From Amycolatopsis cihanbeyliensis (GTDB taxonomy: Bacteria > Actinomycetota > Actinomycetes > Mycobacteriales > Pseudonocardiaceae): a stretch of 64,000 bases of DNA. The position numbers were made by a program, and so were the translations under genes. The DNA is taken from NCBI RefSeq assembly GCF_006715045.1, contig NZ_VFML01000001.1, positions 1,766,501 through 1,830,500 on the forward strand, given 5' to 3'. Position 1 is the stretch's first letter. Each line of letters begins with the position of its first letter. Positions 8,730-17,512 of the stretch are shown in pieces. The notes beneath the pieces are model-generated. The model did no database searches. It was not told the origin of the DNA and saw only the letters and a program-made list of their open reading frames with translations.

Positions 8730-8768
8730 ACGCCAGTCACAGAAATACGCTGTTGGGTGACTGCGCGT
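8730..8768 (+). terminator. Hairpin after the P450-cupin-SDR group
   Basis: CAGTCAC (8734-8740) pairs perfectly with GTGACTG (8757-8763) and the stem extends by ACGC/GCGT with one bulged base. There is no T-run, as is usual for actinomycete terminators. Confidence 0.45.
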
Positions 8769-8784
8769 ACGCGGCCGGTTCGGA

Positions 8785-9951
8785 ATGGTTTCCGTCATGG
8801 GACCTCGACGTTCAGTACGCCCGGTCGCGACGATCGCCCTCTGCTGCGCGGTGCTGGCCGCCGCGTTCACGGCGCCACCGGCGCAAGCCGGGCCACAACC
8901 GGCGGTGCGCATGGTGGGCGAGTCGATCGTCCCGCACCAGCTCCGGTTCCTCGGCACGACCGTCGGCGGGCTCTCCGGCATCGACCGGGACCCCTACACC
9001 GGGGAATACGTGCTGATCAGTGACGACCGCTCCTACCAGCAGCCCGCCCGGTTCTACACCGCGCGGATCGACGTGGACGCGGGCGGGGTGCACGGCGTCA
9101 CCTTCACCGGAACGCACGCGCTGCGGCAACCGGATGGCAGCACCTACCCGCCACCCACCGCGAACGACGGCAAGGCAGTCGACCCGGAGGAGATCAGGGT
9201 CGACCCGCGGACCGGACACTACTGGTGGAGCCAGGAAGGCAACCGGCCGAAGGGTCAGGACCCGGCGGAGCCACTGATCCAGCCGTCCATCGAGTTCACC
9301 GCACGCTTCGGCGGGCACGTCGGTAACCTCCCGCTGCCACGCCACTACCGGATCTCCCGGCACGAGCACGGCCCGCGCCGCAACCTCGTACTGGAAGCGA
9401 TCACCTTCAGTACCAACGGTTCGGTATTGACCACCGCGCTGGAGGGCCCGTTGCTCCAGGACGGGCCGGAGCCGACAACCGAGCGCGGCGCGCTGGCCAG
9501 GGTGACCAGGCAGGAGCGGACCGGAGAGGTGCTGGACCAGTTCGCCTACCCGCTGGAACCGCTGTTCGCCGAGCCGGACCCCACCAGCCCGTGGAACCCG
9601 GACACCGGCGTGCCCGCCATCCTGGCCTACCCAGATGACCCATTCCGGTACCTGGTGCTGGAACGCAGCTACGTCCCGGGCTCCGGGTTCAAGGTACGGC
9701 TGTTCGAGACGGACATCCGGGGCGCCACCGAGGTCCAGGACCGGTACTCGCTCGCCACCGGGACGGTCCGGCCGATGCGCAAGCGGCTACTGACCGATTT
9801 ACGTGACCTCAATCTATCCACTGTAGACAATATCGAGGGGATGACCTGGGGTCCGGACCTGCCCGGCGGCGAGCACACGCTCCTGCTCGTCAGTGACGAC
9901 AACTTCAGCCCCGAGGAAGTCACCCAGGTGGTTGCGCTCGGCCTGCGCTGA
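8785..9951 (+). CDS. Secreted phytase-like esterase family protein (PF13449 type)
   Basis: A 388-residue exported protein. The signal peptide ends near APPAQA at about residue 35. The mature part resembles the esterase-like phytase family: GGLSGIDRDPYTGEYVLISDD, the DPEEIRVDPRTGHYWWSQEG strand, a long central propeller-like region and the ending VDNIEGMTWGPDLPGG with LLLVSDDNF. These proteins form beta-propellers binding calcium through Asp and Glu clusters and may cleave phosphate esters; activity is not proven from sequence. A second ATG at 8797 is an alternative start and no strong ribosome site marks either. Confidence 0.78.
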   Translation: MVSVMGPRRSVRPVATIALCCAVLAAAFTAPPAQAGPQPAVRMVGESIVPHQLRFLGTTVGGLSGIDRDPYTGEYVLISDDRSYQQPARFYTARIDVDAGGVHGVTFTGTHALRQPDGSTYPPPTANDGKAVDPEEIRVDPRTGHYWWSQEGNRPKGQDPAEPLIQPSIEFTARFGGHVGNLPLPRHYRISRHEHGPRRNLVLEAITFSTNGSVLTTALEGPLLQDGPEPTTERGALARVTRQERTGEVLDQFAYPLEPLFAEPDPTSPWNPDTGVPAILAYPDDPFRYLVLERSYVPGSGFKVRLFETDIRGATEVQDRYSLATGTVRPMRKRLLTDLRDLNLSTVDNIEGMTWGPDLPGGEHTLLLVSDDNFSPEEVTQVVALGLR

Positions 9952-10051
9952 CCTGAAGCCGAACTCCTCGCCCGGCCTGTAACGGCGGGCCCGCCTGCAG
10001 CGAATCAGAAGGCAGCCGCAGCCGGCCCGCTCCGGCGAGGGAGGAGACACG

Positions 10052-11098
10052 GTGGAACGCGTTGGCCTTGCGGTCATCGGTGCTGGTTACTGGGGACCCA
10101 ACCTGGTCCGTAACGCGCAAGCGACTCCCGGGTTACGCCTGGAGTACCTGTGCGATCTCGACCGGGAACGGGCGGGCCGGGTGCTCGGAGAGTACTCCAC
10201 GGTGCGCGCCGGCGACTCCCTCGAGGAGGTACTGGGCGATCCCGCGGTGTCCGCGGTCGCCATCGCGACCCCGGCCGCGACCCACCTCAAAGTGGCGATG
10301 GCCGCGCTGGAAGCAGGAAAGCACGTGCTGGTGGAGAAACCATTGGCGACCAACCTCGCCGAGGGCAGGCAACTGACCGCCGCCGCAGAGCGACGCGGCC
10401 TGGTGCTGATGCTCGATCACACCTACTGCTACACGCCCGCGGTACGGCACCTGCGCGAACTGATCCGTTCCGGGGGCGTCGGCTCCATCCAGTACCTGGA
10501 CTCGGTACGGATCAACCTCGGTCTGGTGCAGCCGGACGTGGACGTGCTGTGGGACCTCGCGCCGCACGACCTCTCCGTCTTCGACGCGATCCTCCCGGAC
10601 GGGGTACGGCCCGTCGCGGTGGCCGCGCACGGATCCGACCCGATCGGGGCAGGACGCGCCTGCGTGGCGCATCTCACCATCCGGCTCTCCGGCGGGGCGA
10701 TGGCGCATGTGCATGTGAACTGGCTCTCCCCCACCAAGATCCGCACCATGGTGATCGGTGGTTCCCGCCGGACCGCGGTGTGGGACGACCTGAATCCCAG
10801 TCAACGACTGTCCATTTACGACAGAGGCGTCGAAACCTATGATCCGGCCGAACTACCCCCGGAGAAGCGGGAGCAGACGATAGTCTCCTACCGGGTCGGC
10901 GAGATGGTGGCACCGGCGCTCACCGAGCAGGAGGCCCTGCGTGCGGTGATGGCCGAGTTCGCCGGCTCGATCCGCGAGCGGCGCAGCCCGCTCACCGACG
11001 GCCGATCCGGCCTGCGCGTGCTGGCGCTGCTGGAGGCGGCCACCGAGAGTTTGCGCAGCGATGGGGCATTCGTGGAGATACCCGAGGAGACGGTGTGA
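10052..11098 (+). CDS. Gfo/Idh/MocA family sugar-nucleotide dehydrogenase, WbpB-like
   Basis: A 348-residue cytoplasmic NAD(P)-dependent oxidoreductase. The Rossmann motif GAGYWG (10-15), the EKP signature in KHVLVEKPLATN and the second domain motif WDLAPHDLSVFDAIL are intact. In O-antigen systems such as P. aeruginosa wbpB, this type oxidises the 3-hydroxyl of UDP-GlcNAc-uronate so that an aminotransferase can act. A WbpE-like aminotransferase and a WbpD-like acetyltransferase lie later in this locus, which supports that role. GTG start with GAGGGAGGAG upstream. It overlaps the next gene (TGATG). Confidence 0.8.
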   Translation: MERVGLAVIGAGYWGPNLVRNAQATPGLRLEYLCDLDRERAGRVLGEYSTVRAGDSLEEVLGDPAVSAVAIATPAATHLKVAMAALEAGKHVLVEKPLATNLAEGRQLTAAAERRGLVLMLDHTYCYTPAVRHLRELIRSGGVGSIQYLDSVRINLGLVQPDVDVLWDLAPHDLSVFDAILPDGVRPVAVAAHGSDPIGAGRACVAHLTIRLSGGAMAHVHVNWLSPTKIRTMVIGGSRRTAVWDDLNPSQRLSIYDRGVETYDPAELPPEKREQTIVSYRVGEMVAPALTEQEALRAVMAEFAGSIRERRSPLTDGRSGLRVLALLEAATESLRSDGAFVEIPEETV

Positions 11099-12084
11099 TG
11101 GCGGCACAGCCGATCGAAGGGCAGCGGATCCTGGTCACCGGGGGAGCCGGAACCATCGGCTCCGCCGTGGTGGACCGGCTCGCCGAGGCGGGGGCGGCCC
11201 GCATCATCGTGCTGGACAACCTGGTCCGCGGCCGCAAGGAGAACCTGGCTGCCGCGGGCGCGGCCGCGGGAGACCGGCTGGAACTGGTCGAGGGCGACAT
11301 CAACGACACCGCGCTGGTGCACGAGCTGACCACCGGGACGGATGTGGTCTTCCACCTCGCCGCACTGCGGATCACCCAGTGCGCCGAGCAGCCACGGCTG
11401 GCGCTGGAGTCACTCGTCGACGGCACCTTCACCGTGCTCGAGGCCGCCGCGGAAGCGGGCGTGCGCAAGGTGATCGCGTCCTCATCCGCCTCGGTGTACG
11501 GCCTCGCCGACCACTTCCCCACCGACGAGCGGCACCACCCGTACAACAACGACACCTTCTACGGTGCGGCGAAAGCGTTCAACGAGGGCATGCTGCGCAG
11601 CTTCAAGGCGATGTACGACCTGGACTACGTCGCGTTGCGGTACTTCAACGTGTACGGGCCACGGATGGACGTGCACGGCCTCTACACCGAGGTGCTGATC
11701 CGCTGGATGGAACGGATCAACCGCGGTGAGCCACCGCTGATCTTCGGTGACGGCGCGCAGACAATGGACTTCGTGCACGTCCACGACATCGCGCGGGCCA
11801 ACCTGCTGGCCGCCACGGCGCCGGCGACCGGCGCGGTGTACAACATCGCCAGCGCCACCGAGACCAGCCTGCGGCAGCTCGCCCTCGACCTGCTCGCCGC
11901 GATGGGCTCCGAGCTCGAACCGGAGCACGGTCCGGAACGCGCGGTCAACGGGGTCACCAGGCGGCTGGCCGACATCTCCGCGGCGGAACGCGACCTCGGG
12001 TGGCGTCCGGAAATCGAGCTGCGGCAAGGCCTGCGCGACCTGGTGTCCTGGTGGCGTACCAGCACCGGCTCGGGTGTGGAATAA
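11098..12084 (+). CDS. NAD-dependent sugar-nucleotide epimerase/dehydratase
   Basis: Extended SDR of 328 residues acting on a nucleotide sugar. The NAD motif GGAGTIGS is near residue 15, and SSSASVYG followed by YGAAK supplies the catalytic Tyr and Lys. RYFNVYGPRMD and GDGAQTMDFVHVHDIARA are substrate-domain signatures shared with UDP-glucose and UDP-GlcNAc 4-epimerases. ATG at 11098 is preferred; a GTG one codon earlier is possible. It is coupled to the WbpB-like gene and probably supplies a C4-epimerised sugar for the glycan. It could instead be a dehydratase; the TYK motif alone does not decide. Confidence 0.8.
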   Translation: MAAQPIEGQRILVTGGAGTIGSAVVDRLAEAGAARIIVLDNLVRGRKENLAAAGAAAGDRLELVEGDINDTALVHELTTGTDVVFHLAALRITQCAEQPRLALESLVDGTFTVLEAAAEAGVRKVIASSSASVYGLADHFPTDERHHPYNNDTFYGAAKAFNEGMLRSFKAMYDLDYVALRYFNVYGPRMDVHGLYTEVLIRWMERINRGEPPLIFGDGAQTMDFVHVHDIARANLLAATAPATGAVYNIASATETSLRQLALDLLAAMGSELEPEHGPERAVNGVTRRLADISAAERDLGWRPEIELRQGLRDLVSWWRTSTGSGVE

Positions 12085-12103
12085 CCACCATTTCGTCCTT
12101 TTT

Positions 12104-12126
12104 GGTGCTCCCTTACGAAAAGCACC
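12104..12126 (+). terminator. Weak hairpin after the epimerase gene
   Basis: GGTGCT pairs with AGCACC across an 11-nt loop, flanked by a T-rich run on its left side. It is modest and may only attenuate. Confidence 0.25.
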
Positions 12127-12134
12127 GAACAAAG

Positions 12135-12162
12135 TTGACCCAGAGTGAATTGAAGGTAGCGT
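12135..12162 (+). promoter_or_regulatory. Probable sigma-70 type promoter for the DUF4082 gene
   Basis: TTGACC at 12135-12140, a 16-bp spacer and TAGCGT at 12157-12162 match the actinomycete primary sigma pattern. It lies about 115 bp before the ATG in a stretch richer in A and T than the surrounding genes. Confidence 0.4.
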
Positions 12163-12279
12163 GGTCCGACGTTATCGAATCGGGACAAGGCAAGCGGCCG
12201 AATGCCGTAACGCGATGGTCCTTCCTCTCGACTAGGCCACCGTACTGGGACGTGGGTGCGGCAGGAACGAGAGGTAATA

Positions 12280-15200
12280 ATGCCAGCGCGAAGCAACAAG
12301 AAATATACTTTCCGGATTCGAGGTGGGCGGGCCGTCCACCTCGGACTGGTGGCATTGATGGTCTTCACCTCGTTCCTCGTCTTCTCCCCTGCCGCGGAGG
12401 CCGAGGACCCCTGCGAAGCACCCGTGGAGAATCCCGTCGCCTGCGAGAACACCAGACCCGGAACCCAGAACTGGATGGTGGAGGGGCTGGACGACTCGAT
12501 CGCCGGGTTCACCACCGATATCAGCACCGCTCCCGGTGGCCGGGTCGACTTCAAGATCAAGACCAGTGCGCCGTCGATCCGGGTGGACATCTTCCGGCTC
12601 GGGTACTACGGCGGAACCGGTGCCCGGCATGTGGACTCGGTGCTGCGCAACACCCCGCAGATCCAGCCGGACTGCCTGCTCGTCGCGGAGACCGGGATGA
12701 CCGACTGCGGCAACTGGGCGGTCACCGCGGGCTGGGACGTACCCGCGGACGCGGTGTCCGGGATCTACTATGCGGTGCTGCATCGCAATGACACGCAGGG
12801 TGAGAACGAGATCGCGTTCGTGGTGCGGGACGACACCAGCACCTCGGACATTCTGCTGCAGACCTCGGACTCCACCTGGCACGCGTACAACCGCTACGGT
12901 GGCAACAGCCTCTACTACGGGACCGGCCCCGGCCCGCAGGGCTCCGCCTACGCGGTCAGCTACAACCGCCCGCTGTTCGAGCCCGGCGAGGAGAACTTCA
13001 TCTTCAACGCCGAGTACCCGATGGTGCGCTTCCTCGAGGCCAATGGCTACGACGTGAGCTACACCACGGATATGGACACCGCACGCCGCGGCCACCTGAT
13101 CCAGAACCACAAGGTGTTCATGCCCGTCGGCCACGACGAGTACTGGTCGAACGAGCAGCGGGACAACGTGGAGGCGGCCAAGGCCGCCGGCGTGCACATG
13201 GCGTTCCTGACCGGCAACGAGGTGTTCTGGAAGACCCGCTGGGAGCCGAGCGCGGACCCCTCGGCCACCCCGTGGCGGACCGTGGTCTGCTACAAGGAGA
13301 CCAAGCACAACGCCAAGGTCGATCCGAGTCCGGAATGGACCGGCACCTGGCGGGACCCGAGGTTCAGCCCGCCATCGGACGGCGGCAGACCGGAGAACGC
13401 CCTGCTCGGCAACATCTTCACGGTGAACGGGAGGCGGGACGACTCGCTCACCGTGCCCGCGGCCTTCGGCAAGATGCGGTTGTGGCGGCACACCTCGCTG
13501 CAGGGGCTCCCGGCCGGCGGGAGCCACAGCTTCGCGCCTGGCACGCTGGGCTACGAGTGGAACTCGGTCGAGGACAACGGAGCCCAACCGGCGGGCGTCG
13601 CGCAGCTCTCCCGCACCACGGTCGAGATGGAGGGGCAGTACATCCTGCAGAACCACGGCGATGTGTACGGTCCGGGCACCAAGACCCACGCGCTGACCCT
13701 CTACCGGGACCAGGTGAGTGGCGCGCTGGTGTTCGGTGCGGGCACCGTGCAGTGGGCATGGGGCCTGGACGACGAGCACGCCTTCCAGACCGGCAGTCCG
13801 ACCTCGGACGTACGGATCCAGCAGGCCACCGTGAACCTGCTGGCGGACATGGGGGTACAGCCGGCCACCCTCCGGCCGGGACTGACCCAGTCGAGCCCGA
13901 GCGCCGACAGCCTCGCGCCGGCGGTGGCCATCACGAACGCGCCGGCGACCACGGTGGGTACGGACTACACCTTCTCCGGCACCGTCACCGACACCCTGGG
14001 CGAGGTGGCCGGGGTCGAGGTCTCGGTGGACGGCGGGACCCGCTGGCACCCCGCGGACTGGACCGCGGGCAGTGGCACCTGGAGCTACACCTACACCCCC
14101 GCCGTCTCCGGCACACCGCAGGTTCAGGTCCGGGCGGTGGACGACTCGGCGAACCTGTCCGCCCCGGCCTCGGCCACGATCACGGTCGACCCGCGGACGT
14201 GTCCGTGCAGCATCTGGACCGACACCGCCACCCCCGACCTCACCGACGCGGGCGACGGTAGCCAGGTGGAGCTGGGCGTGAAGTTCCGCTCGCACACCGC
14301 CGGTTACGTGCGCGGTGTCCGCTTCTACAAGAGCGCGGCCAACACCGGGACGCACACCGGCTCCCTGTGGACCGCCGACGGGCAACTGCTCGGTACCGGA
14401 ACCTTCGGCGGGGAAACGGCGACCGGCTGGCAGACCCTCACGCTGCCGACCTCGGTCCCGGTGGCCGCGGACACCACCTACGTCGTGTCCTACTTCGCCC
14501 CGAACGGGCACTACGCCGCGGACAACTTCTACTTCACGAGCAAGGAGGAGTTCCTGGACCCGCTGACCGCGCTGCGCAGCGGGGTGGAGGGGCTGAACGG
14601 GGTCTACCGCGCGGGCGGTCCCGGCTTCCCCACGCAGAGCTACCAGGACACCAACTACTGGGTCGACGTGGTGTGGGGACCGGACCCCGGGCCGGACACC
14701 CGCGCGCCCGAGGTGCTTGAACACGCGCCGAGCACCGGGGACAGCTCGGTCGCGCTGGACGAGACACCCTCGGTCGGCTACGACGAGGCCGTGGTGCCGG
14801 AATCGGTGGACTTCACACTCACCCACGCGGGCGGCGCGGTCTCCGGAAACGTCTCGGTGACCGAGGGCGACGTCACCTTCACCCCCGGCACCGAGCTGAG
14901 CCCCGCCACCAGCTACACCGCGACAGTCACCGCCGGGGACGCGGCTGGCAACCTGGCCGCCGAACGGACCTGGACCTTCACCACCGGGTCCCCCCGACCG
15001 GCCGGTTGCCCCTGCACGATCTGGGACGACTTCACACATCCGGTGAACAAGGCCGATCCGCACGACTCCGCGCCGGTGGAACTGGGCACCAAGGTGCGCT
15101 TCGACGGCAAGGGCGAGGTGCTGGGCGTGCGGTTCTACAAGGGAACGGGCAACACCGGCACGCACACCGGGTCGTTCTGGTCGGCGAGCGGGCAGTTGCT

Positions 15201-16314
15201 GGCCACCGGGACCTTCGACAACGAGACCGCCGCAGGCTGGCAGACCCTGACCTTCGCCGAACCGGTCGAGGTCCAGGCCAACACCACCTACGTGGTCTCC
15301 TACCACGCGCCCAACGGGCACTACGCCGGAGACAACGGCTACTTCGCCGACTCGAGCGCGTCCTACGGCGGGATCAACGCGCTCGCCGACGGGGTGGAGG
15401 CAGGCAACGGCGTCTATCGCTACGGAGCAGGCGGGGAGTTCCCCACCTCCTCGTGGGGTGCCAGCAACTACTGGGTGGACGTGATCTATCGCAACGGGCT
15501 GAACGGGGACACCACCCCGCCGCAGATCACCGGCCGGACACCGGGCCCCGGCGCGAGTGAGGTCGACCTGGACACCGCGGTGACCGTCTCGTTCACCGAG
15601 CCGGTCGACCCGACCAGCGCGCAGTTCGCGCTGACCGATCCGGGCGGCGCGAAGCTGGACGGTGAACTGACCCTCTCGGCCGACGAGCACACGGTGACCT
15701 TCACGCCTTCGGCGCGGCTGGCCGCCGGAACCGGCTACGGGGTCAGCATCAAGATCGCCGACGCGAACGGCGTCCCCATGCCGGAACCGCAGACCTGGTC
15801 GTTCACCGCGGACGGCACCCAGACCTGCCCGTGCTCGCTGTTCAGCGCGGCCACCCTGCCGACCACGCCGTCCGCCGATGATCCCGGCTCCTACGAGCTC
15901 GGCGTCCGGTTCAGCTCCTCGGCCGCGGGCACGATCGCCGGCGTGAAGTTCTACAAGGGAACAGGTAATACCGGAACGCACACAGGTTCACTGTGGACAG
16001 AAGGAGGTCAGTTGCTGGCAACAGGAACCTTCACCGGCGAGACGGAGACCGGCTGGCAAACCCTGACCTTCGCCACACCGGTGCCGATCCAGGCAGGGCA
16101 GACCTACGTCGCCTCCTACACCGCGCCGAACGGGCACTACGCGGCCGACGCGTTCTACTTCGAGCAGACCGGGGTGACCAGCACCCCGCTGTCCGCCCCG
16201 GCGACCGGGTCGGGTACGGCCAACGGGGTGTACAACGCCGGCCCCGGCTTCCCCACCTCCACCTTCCGGGGAGGCAACTACTGGGTCGACGTCGTCTTCC
16301 AGGCAGGCACATGA
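12280..16314 (+). CDS. Secreted multidomain protein: N,N-dimethylformamidase beta-like domain plus three DUF4082 domains
   Basis: A 1344-residue exported protein. The signal peptide ends near AAEAED (about residue 42). Residues roughly 60-545 resemble the large C-terminal domain of N,N-dimethylformamidase beta subunits (RLGYYGGTGAR, VGHDEYWSNEQRDNVEAA, FLTGNEVFWKTRWE). An Ig-like segment follows (555-640). Three DUF4082 modules then begin at about 640 (CPCSIW), 909 (CPCTIW) and 1182 (CPCSLF), separated by two Big_5-type Ig domains (about 805 and 1080). The modules share GTHTGS and APNGHYAxDxxYF and may bind carbohydrate, an inference. ATG at 12280 has a GAGAGG ribosome site. Its end overlaps the next glycosyltransferase gene (ATGA), tying it to the glycan operon. 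Confidence 0.8.
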   Translation: MPARSNKKYTFRIRGGRAVHLGLVALMVFTSFLVFSPAAEAEDPCEAPVENPVACENTRPGTQNWMVEGLDDSIAGFTTDISTAPGGRVDFKIKTSAPSIRVDIFRLGYYGGTGARHVDSVLRNTPQIQPDCLLVAETGMTDCGNWAVTAGWDVPADAVSGIYYAVLHRNDTQGENEIAFVVRDDTSTSDILLQTSDSTWHAYNRYGGNSLYYGTGPGPQGSAYAVSYNRPLFEPGEENFIFNAEYPMVRFLEANGYDVSYTTDMDTARRGHLIQNHKVFMPVGHDEYWSNEQRDNVEAAKAAGVHMAFLTGNEVFWKTRWEPSADPSATPWRTVVCYKETKHNAKVDPSPEWTGTWRDPRFSPPSDGGRPENALLGNIFTVNGRRDDSLTVPAAFGKMRLWRHTSLQGLPAGGSHSFAPGTLGYEWNSVEDNGAQPAGVAQLSRTTVEMEGQYILQNHGDVYGPGTKTHALTLYRDQVSGALVFGAGTVQWAWGLDDEHAFQTGSPTSDVRIQQATVNLLADMGVQPATLRPGLTQSSPSADSLAPAVAITNAPATTVGTDYTFSGTVTDTLGEVAGVEVSVDGGTRWHPADWTAGSGTWSYTYTPAVSGTPQVQVRAVDDSANLSAPASATITVDPRTCPCSIWTDTATPDLTDAGDGSQVELGVKFRSHTAGYVRGVRFYKSAANTGTHTGSLWTADGQLLGTGTFGGETATGWQTLTLPTSVPVAADTTYVVSYFAPNGHYAADNFYFTSKEEFLDPLTALRSGVEGLNGVYRAGGPGFPTQSYQDTNYWVDVVWGPDPGPDTRAPEVLEHAPSTGDSSVALDETPSVGYDEAVVPESVDFTLTHAGGAVSGNVSVTEGDVTFTPGTELSPATSYTATVTAGDAAGNLAAERTWTFTTGSPRPAGCPCTIWDDFTHPVNKADPHDSAPVELGTKVRFDGKGEVLGVRFYKGTGNTGTHTGSFWSASGQLLATGTFDNETAAGWQTLTFAEPVEVQANTTYVVSYHAPNGHYAGDNGYFADSSASYGGINALADGVEAGNGVYRYGAGGEFPTSSWGASNYWVDVIYRNGLNGDTTPPQITGRTPGPGASEVDLDTAVTVSFTEPVDPTSAQFALTDPGGAKLDGELTLSADEHTVTFTPSARLAAGTGYGVSIKIADANGVPMPEPQTWSFTADGTQTCPCSLFSAATLPTTPSADDPGSYELGVRFSSSAAGTIAGVKFYKGTGNTGTHTGSLWTEGGQLLATGTFTGETETGWQTLTFATPVPIQAGQTYVASYTAPNGHYAADAFYFEQTGVTSTPLSAPATGSGTANGVYNAGPGFPTSTFRGGNYWVDVVFQAGT

Positions 16315-17477
16315 ACAAGCCGCTGTTCGTCGTGGTGTCCGGGGTGACCTGGGACGGGGTGAAGGGATCCGAGCGACAGCTCACCGAGGCGCTGCGCACG
16401 CACGCCGACGTGCTCTGGGTCGACCCACCGGTCTCCCCGGCCACCCCGGCCCGCTACCGCGGGGTTGCCGGGTCGGGCCGGAAGTGGCGTCCCCGGCTGG
16501 CCCGCACCGGGGAACGTGTCCTGCGGCTCACCCCGGTCGCCCTGCCCGGGCTGACCAGGCCGGGCATCCGGGCCACCACCTGGCCGCTGGTCCGCGCGCA
16601 GCTACGGTGGGCGTTGCGGCTGGTGGGCCGGACCCCGCATGCGGTGCTCGGCTGCTCCCCGCACGACGTGCTGGGCCGCTGGGGGCACGGGGTGGTGAAC
16701 GTGCTGTACGGCACCGACGACTGGGTGGCCGGAGCCGAGCTGATGCGGCTGGACCCGGCCAGGGTGGCCGCCGAGGAGCGGGCGGCGTTGCGCAGGGCGG
16801 ACCTCGTGCTCGCGGTGACCCCGGAGCTCGCCGGGCGCTGGCGCGAGCTCGGTGCCGACCCGGTGCTGTTCCCGAACGGCTGCGACCCGCGGGTCTACGC
16901 CGAGATCGAACGGCGCACGCCCGTCCCGCTGCCACCGGGATTTCCCGAGCCGGTGGCCGGGCTGTCCGGGCAGCTGTCCGACCGGATCGACCTCGCGTTG
17001 CTGGAGGCGGTCGCGGATCGTGGAATCGGGCTGCTGCTGGCGGGGCCGCGGGACCCCGGTTGGCAGCCCGAGCGGGTGGACGCCCTGCTGGCCCGGGACA
17101 ACGTGCACCACACCGGCCCGCTGCCGCATGCCGAGTTGCTCGACGTGCTCGCGCGGTTCGACGTGGGTCTCACCCCGTACGCCGACACCCGGTTCAACCG
17201 CGCATCCTTCCCGCTGAAGACCCTGGAGTACCTGGCGGCGGGCAAGCCGGTGGTGAGCACCGCCCTGCCGGCAGGCACCAGGTTGCGCGAGGAGACCGAC
17301 CAGGTGTGGCTCGCCGCGGGGCCCGCCGAGTTCGCCACCGCCGTGGTGGAGGCGGCCACCGTGGTGACGCCGGGCGCGGTGGCGCAACGGCGGGCGGTCG
17401 CGCGGCGATACTCCTGGGTGACACGGGCAGCGGAACTGAGGGAGCTGACAGCAGCGGCACGTTCGGCTTGTGCATGA
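16311..17477 (+). CDS. GT-B fold glycosyltransferase (GT1/GT4 type)
   Basis: A 388-residue cytoplasmic enzyme with two Rossmann-like halves. The N-terminal domain opens with PLFVVVSGVTWDGVKGSERQ; the C-terminal donor-binding half has GLSGQLSDRIDLALL, LLAGPRDPGW, then FDVGLTPYADTRFNRASFP and LKTLEYLAAGKPVVST, which is the usual E-containing nucleotide-sugar loop of family 4-like transferases. It overlaps the DUF4082 gene at its start. The donor and acceptor cannot be deduced. Probably one of the repeat-unit assembly enzymes of the extracellular glycan. Confidence 0.8.
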   Translation: MNKPLFVVVSGVTWDGVKGSERQLTEALRTHADVLWVDPPVSPATPARYRGVAGSGRKWRPRLARTGERVLRLTPVALPGLTRPGIRATTWPLVRAQLRWALRLVGRTPHAVLGCSPHDVLGRWGHGVVNVLYGTDDWVAGAELMRLDPARVAAEERAALRRADLVLAVTPELAGRWRELGADPVLFPNGCDPRVYAEIERRTPVPLPPGFPEPVAGLSGQLSDRIDLALLEAVADRGIGLLLAGPRDPGWQPERVDALLARDNVHHTGPLPHAELLDVLARFDVGLTPYADTRFNRASFPLKTLEYLAAGKPVVSTALPAGTRLREETDQVWLAAGPAEFATAVVEAATVVTPGAVAQRRAVARRYSWVTRAAELRELTAAARSACA

Positions 17478-17512
17478 CCCTCTTGCACAAAGCCACGGAA
17501 AGGGGTTCAGAC

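Noticed and set aside
12232..15981. A minus-strand open frame of 1249 codons opposite the DUF4082 gene
   Set aside because: Long antisense frames arise from GC-rich third positions. Its translation is Val, Gly and Arg-rich without domains, and the plus strand encodes a clear signal peptide and repeats.
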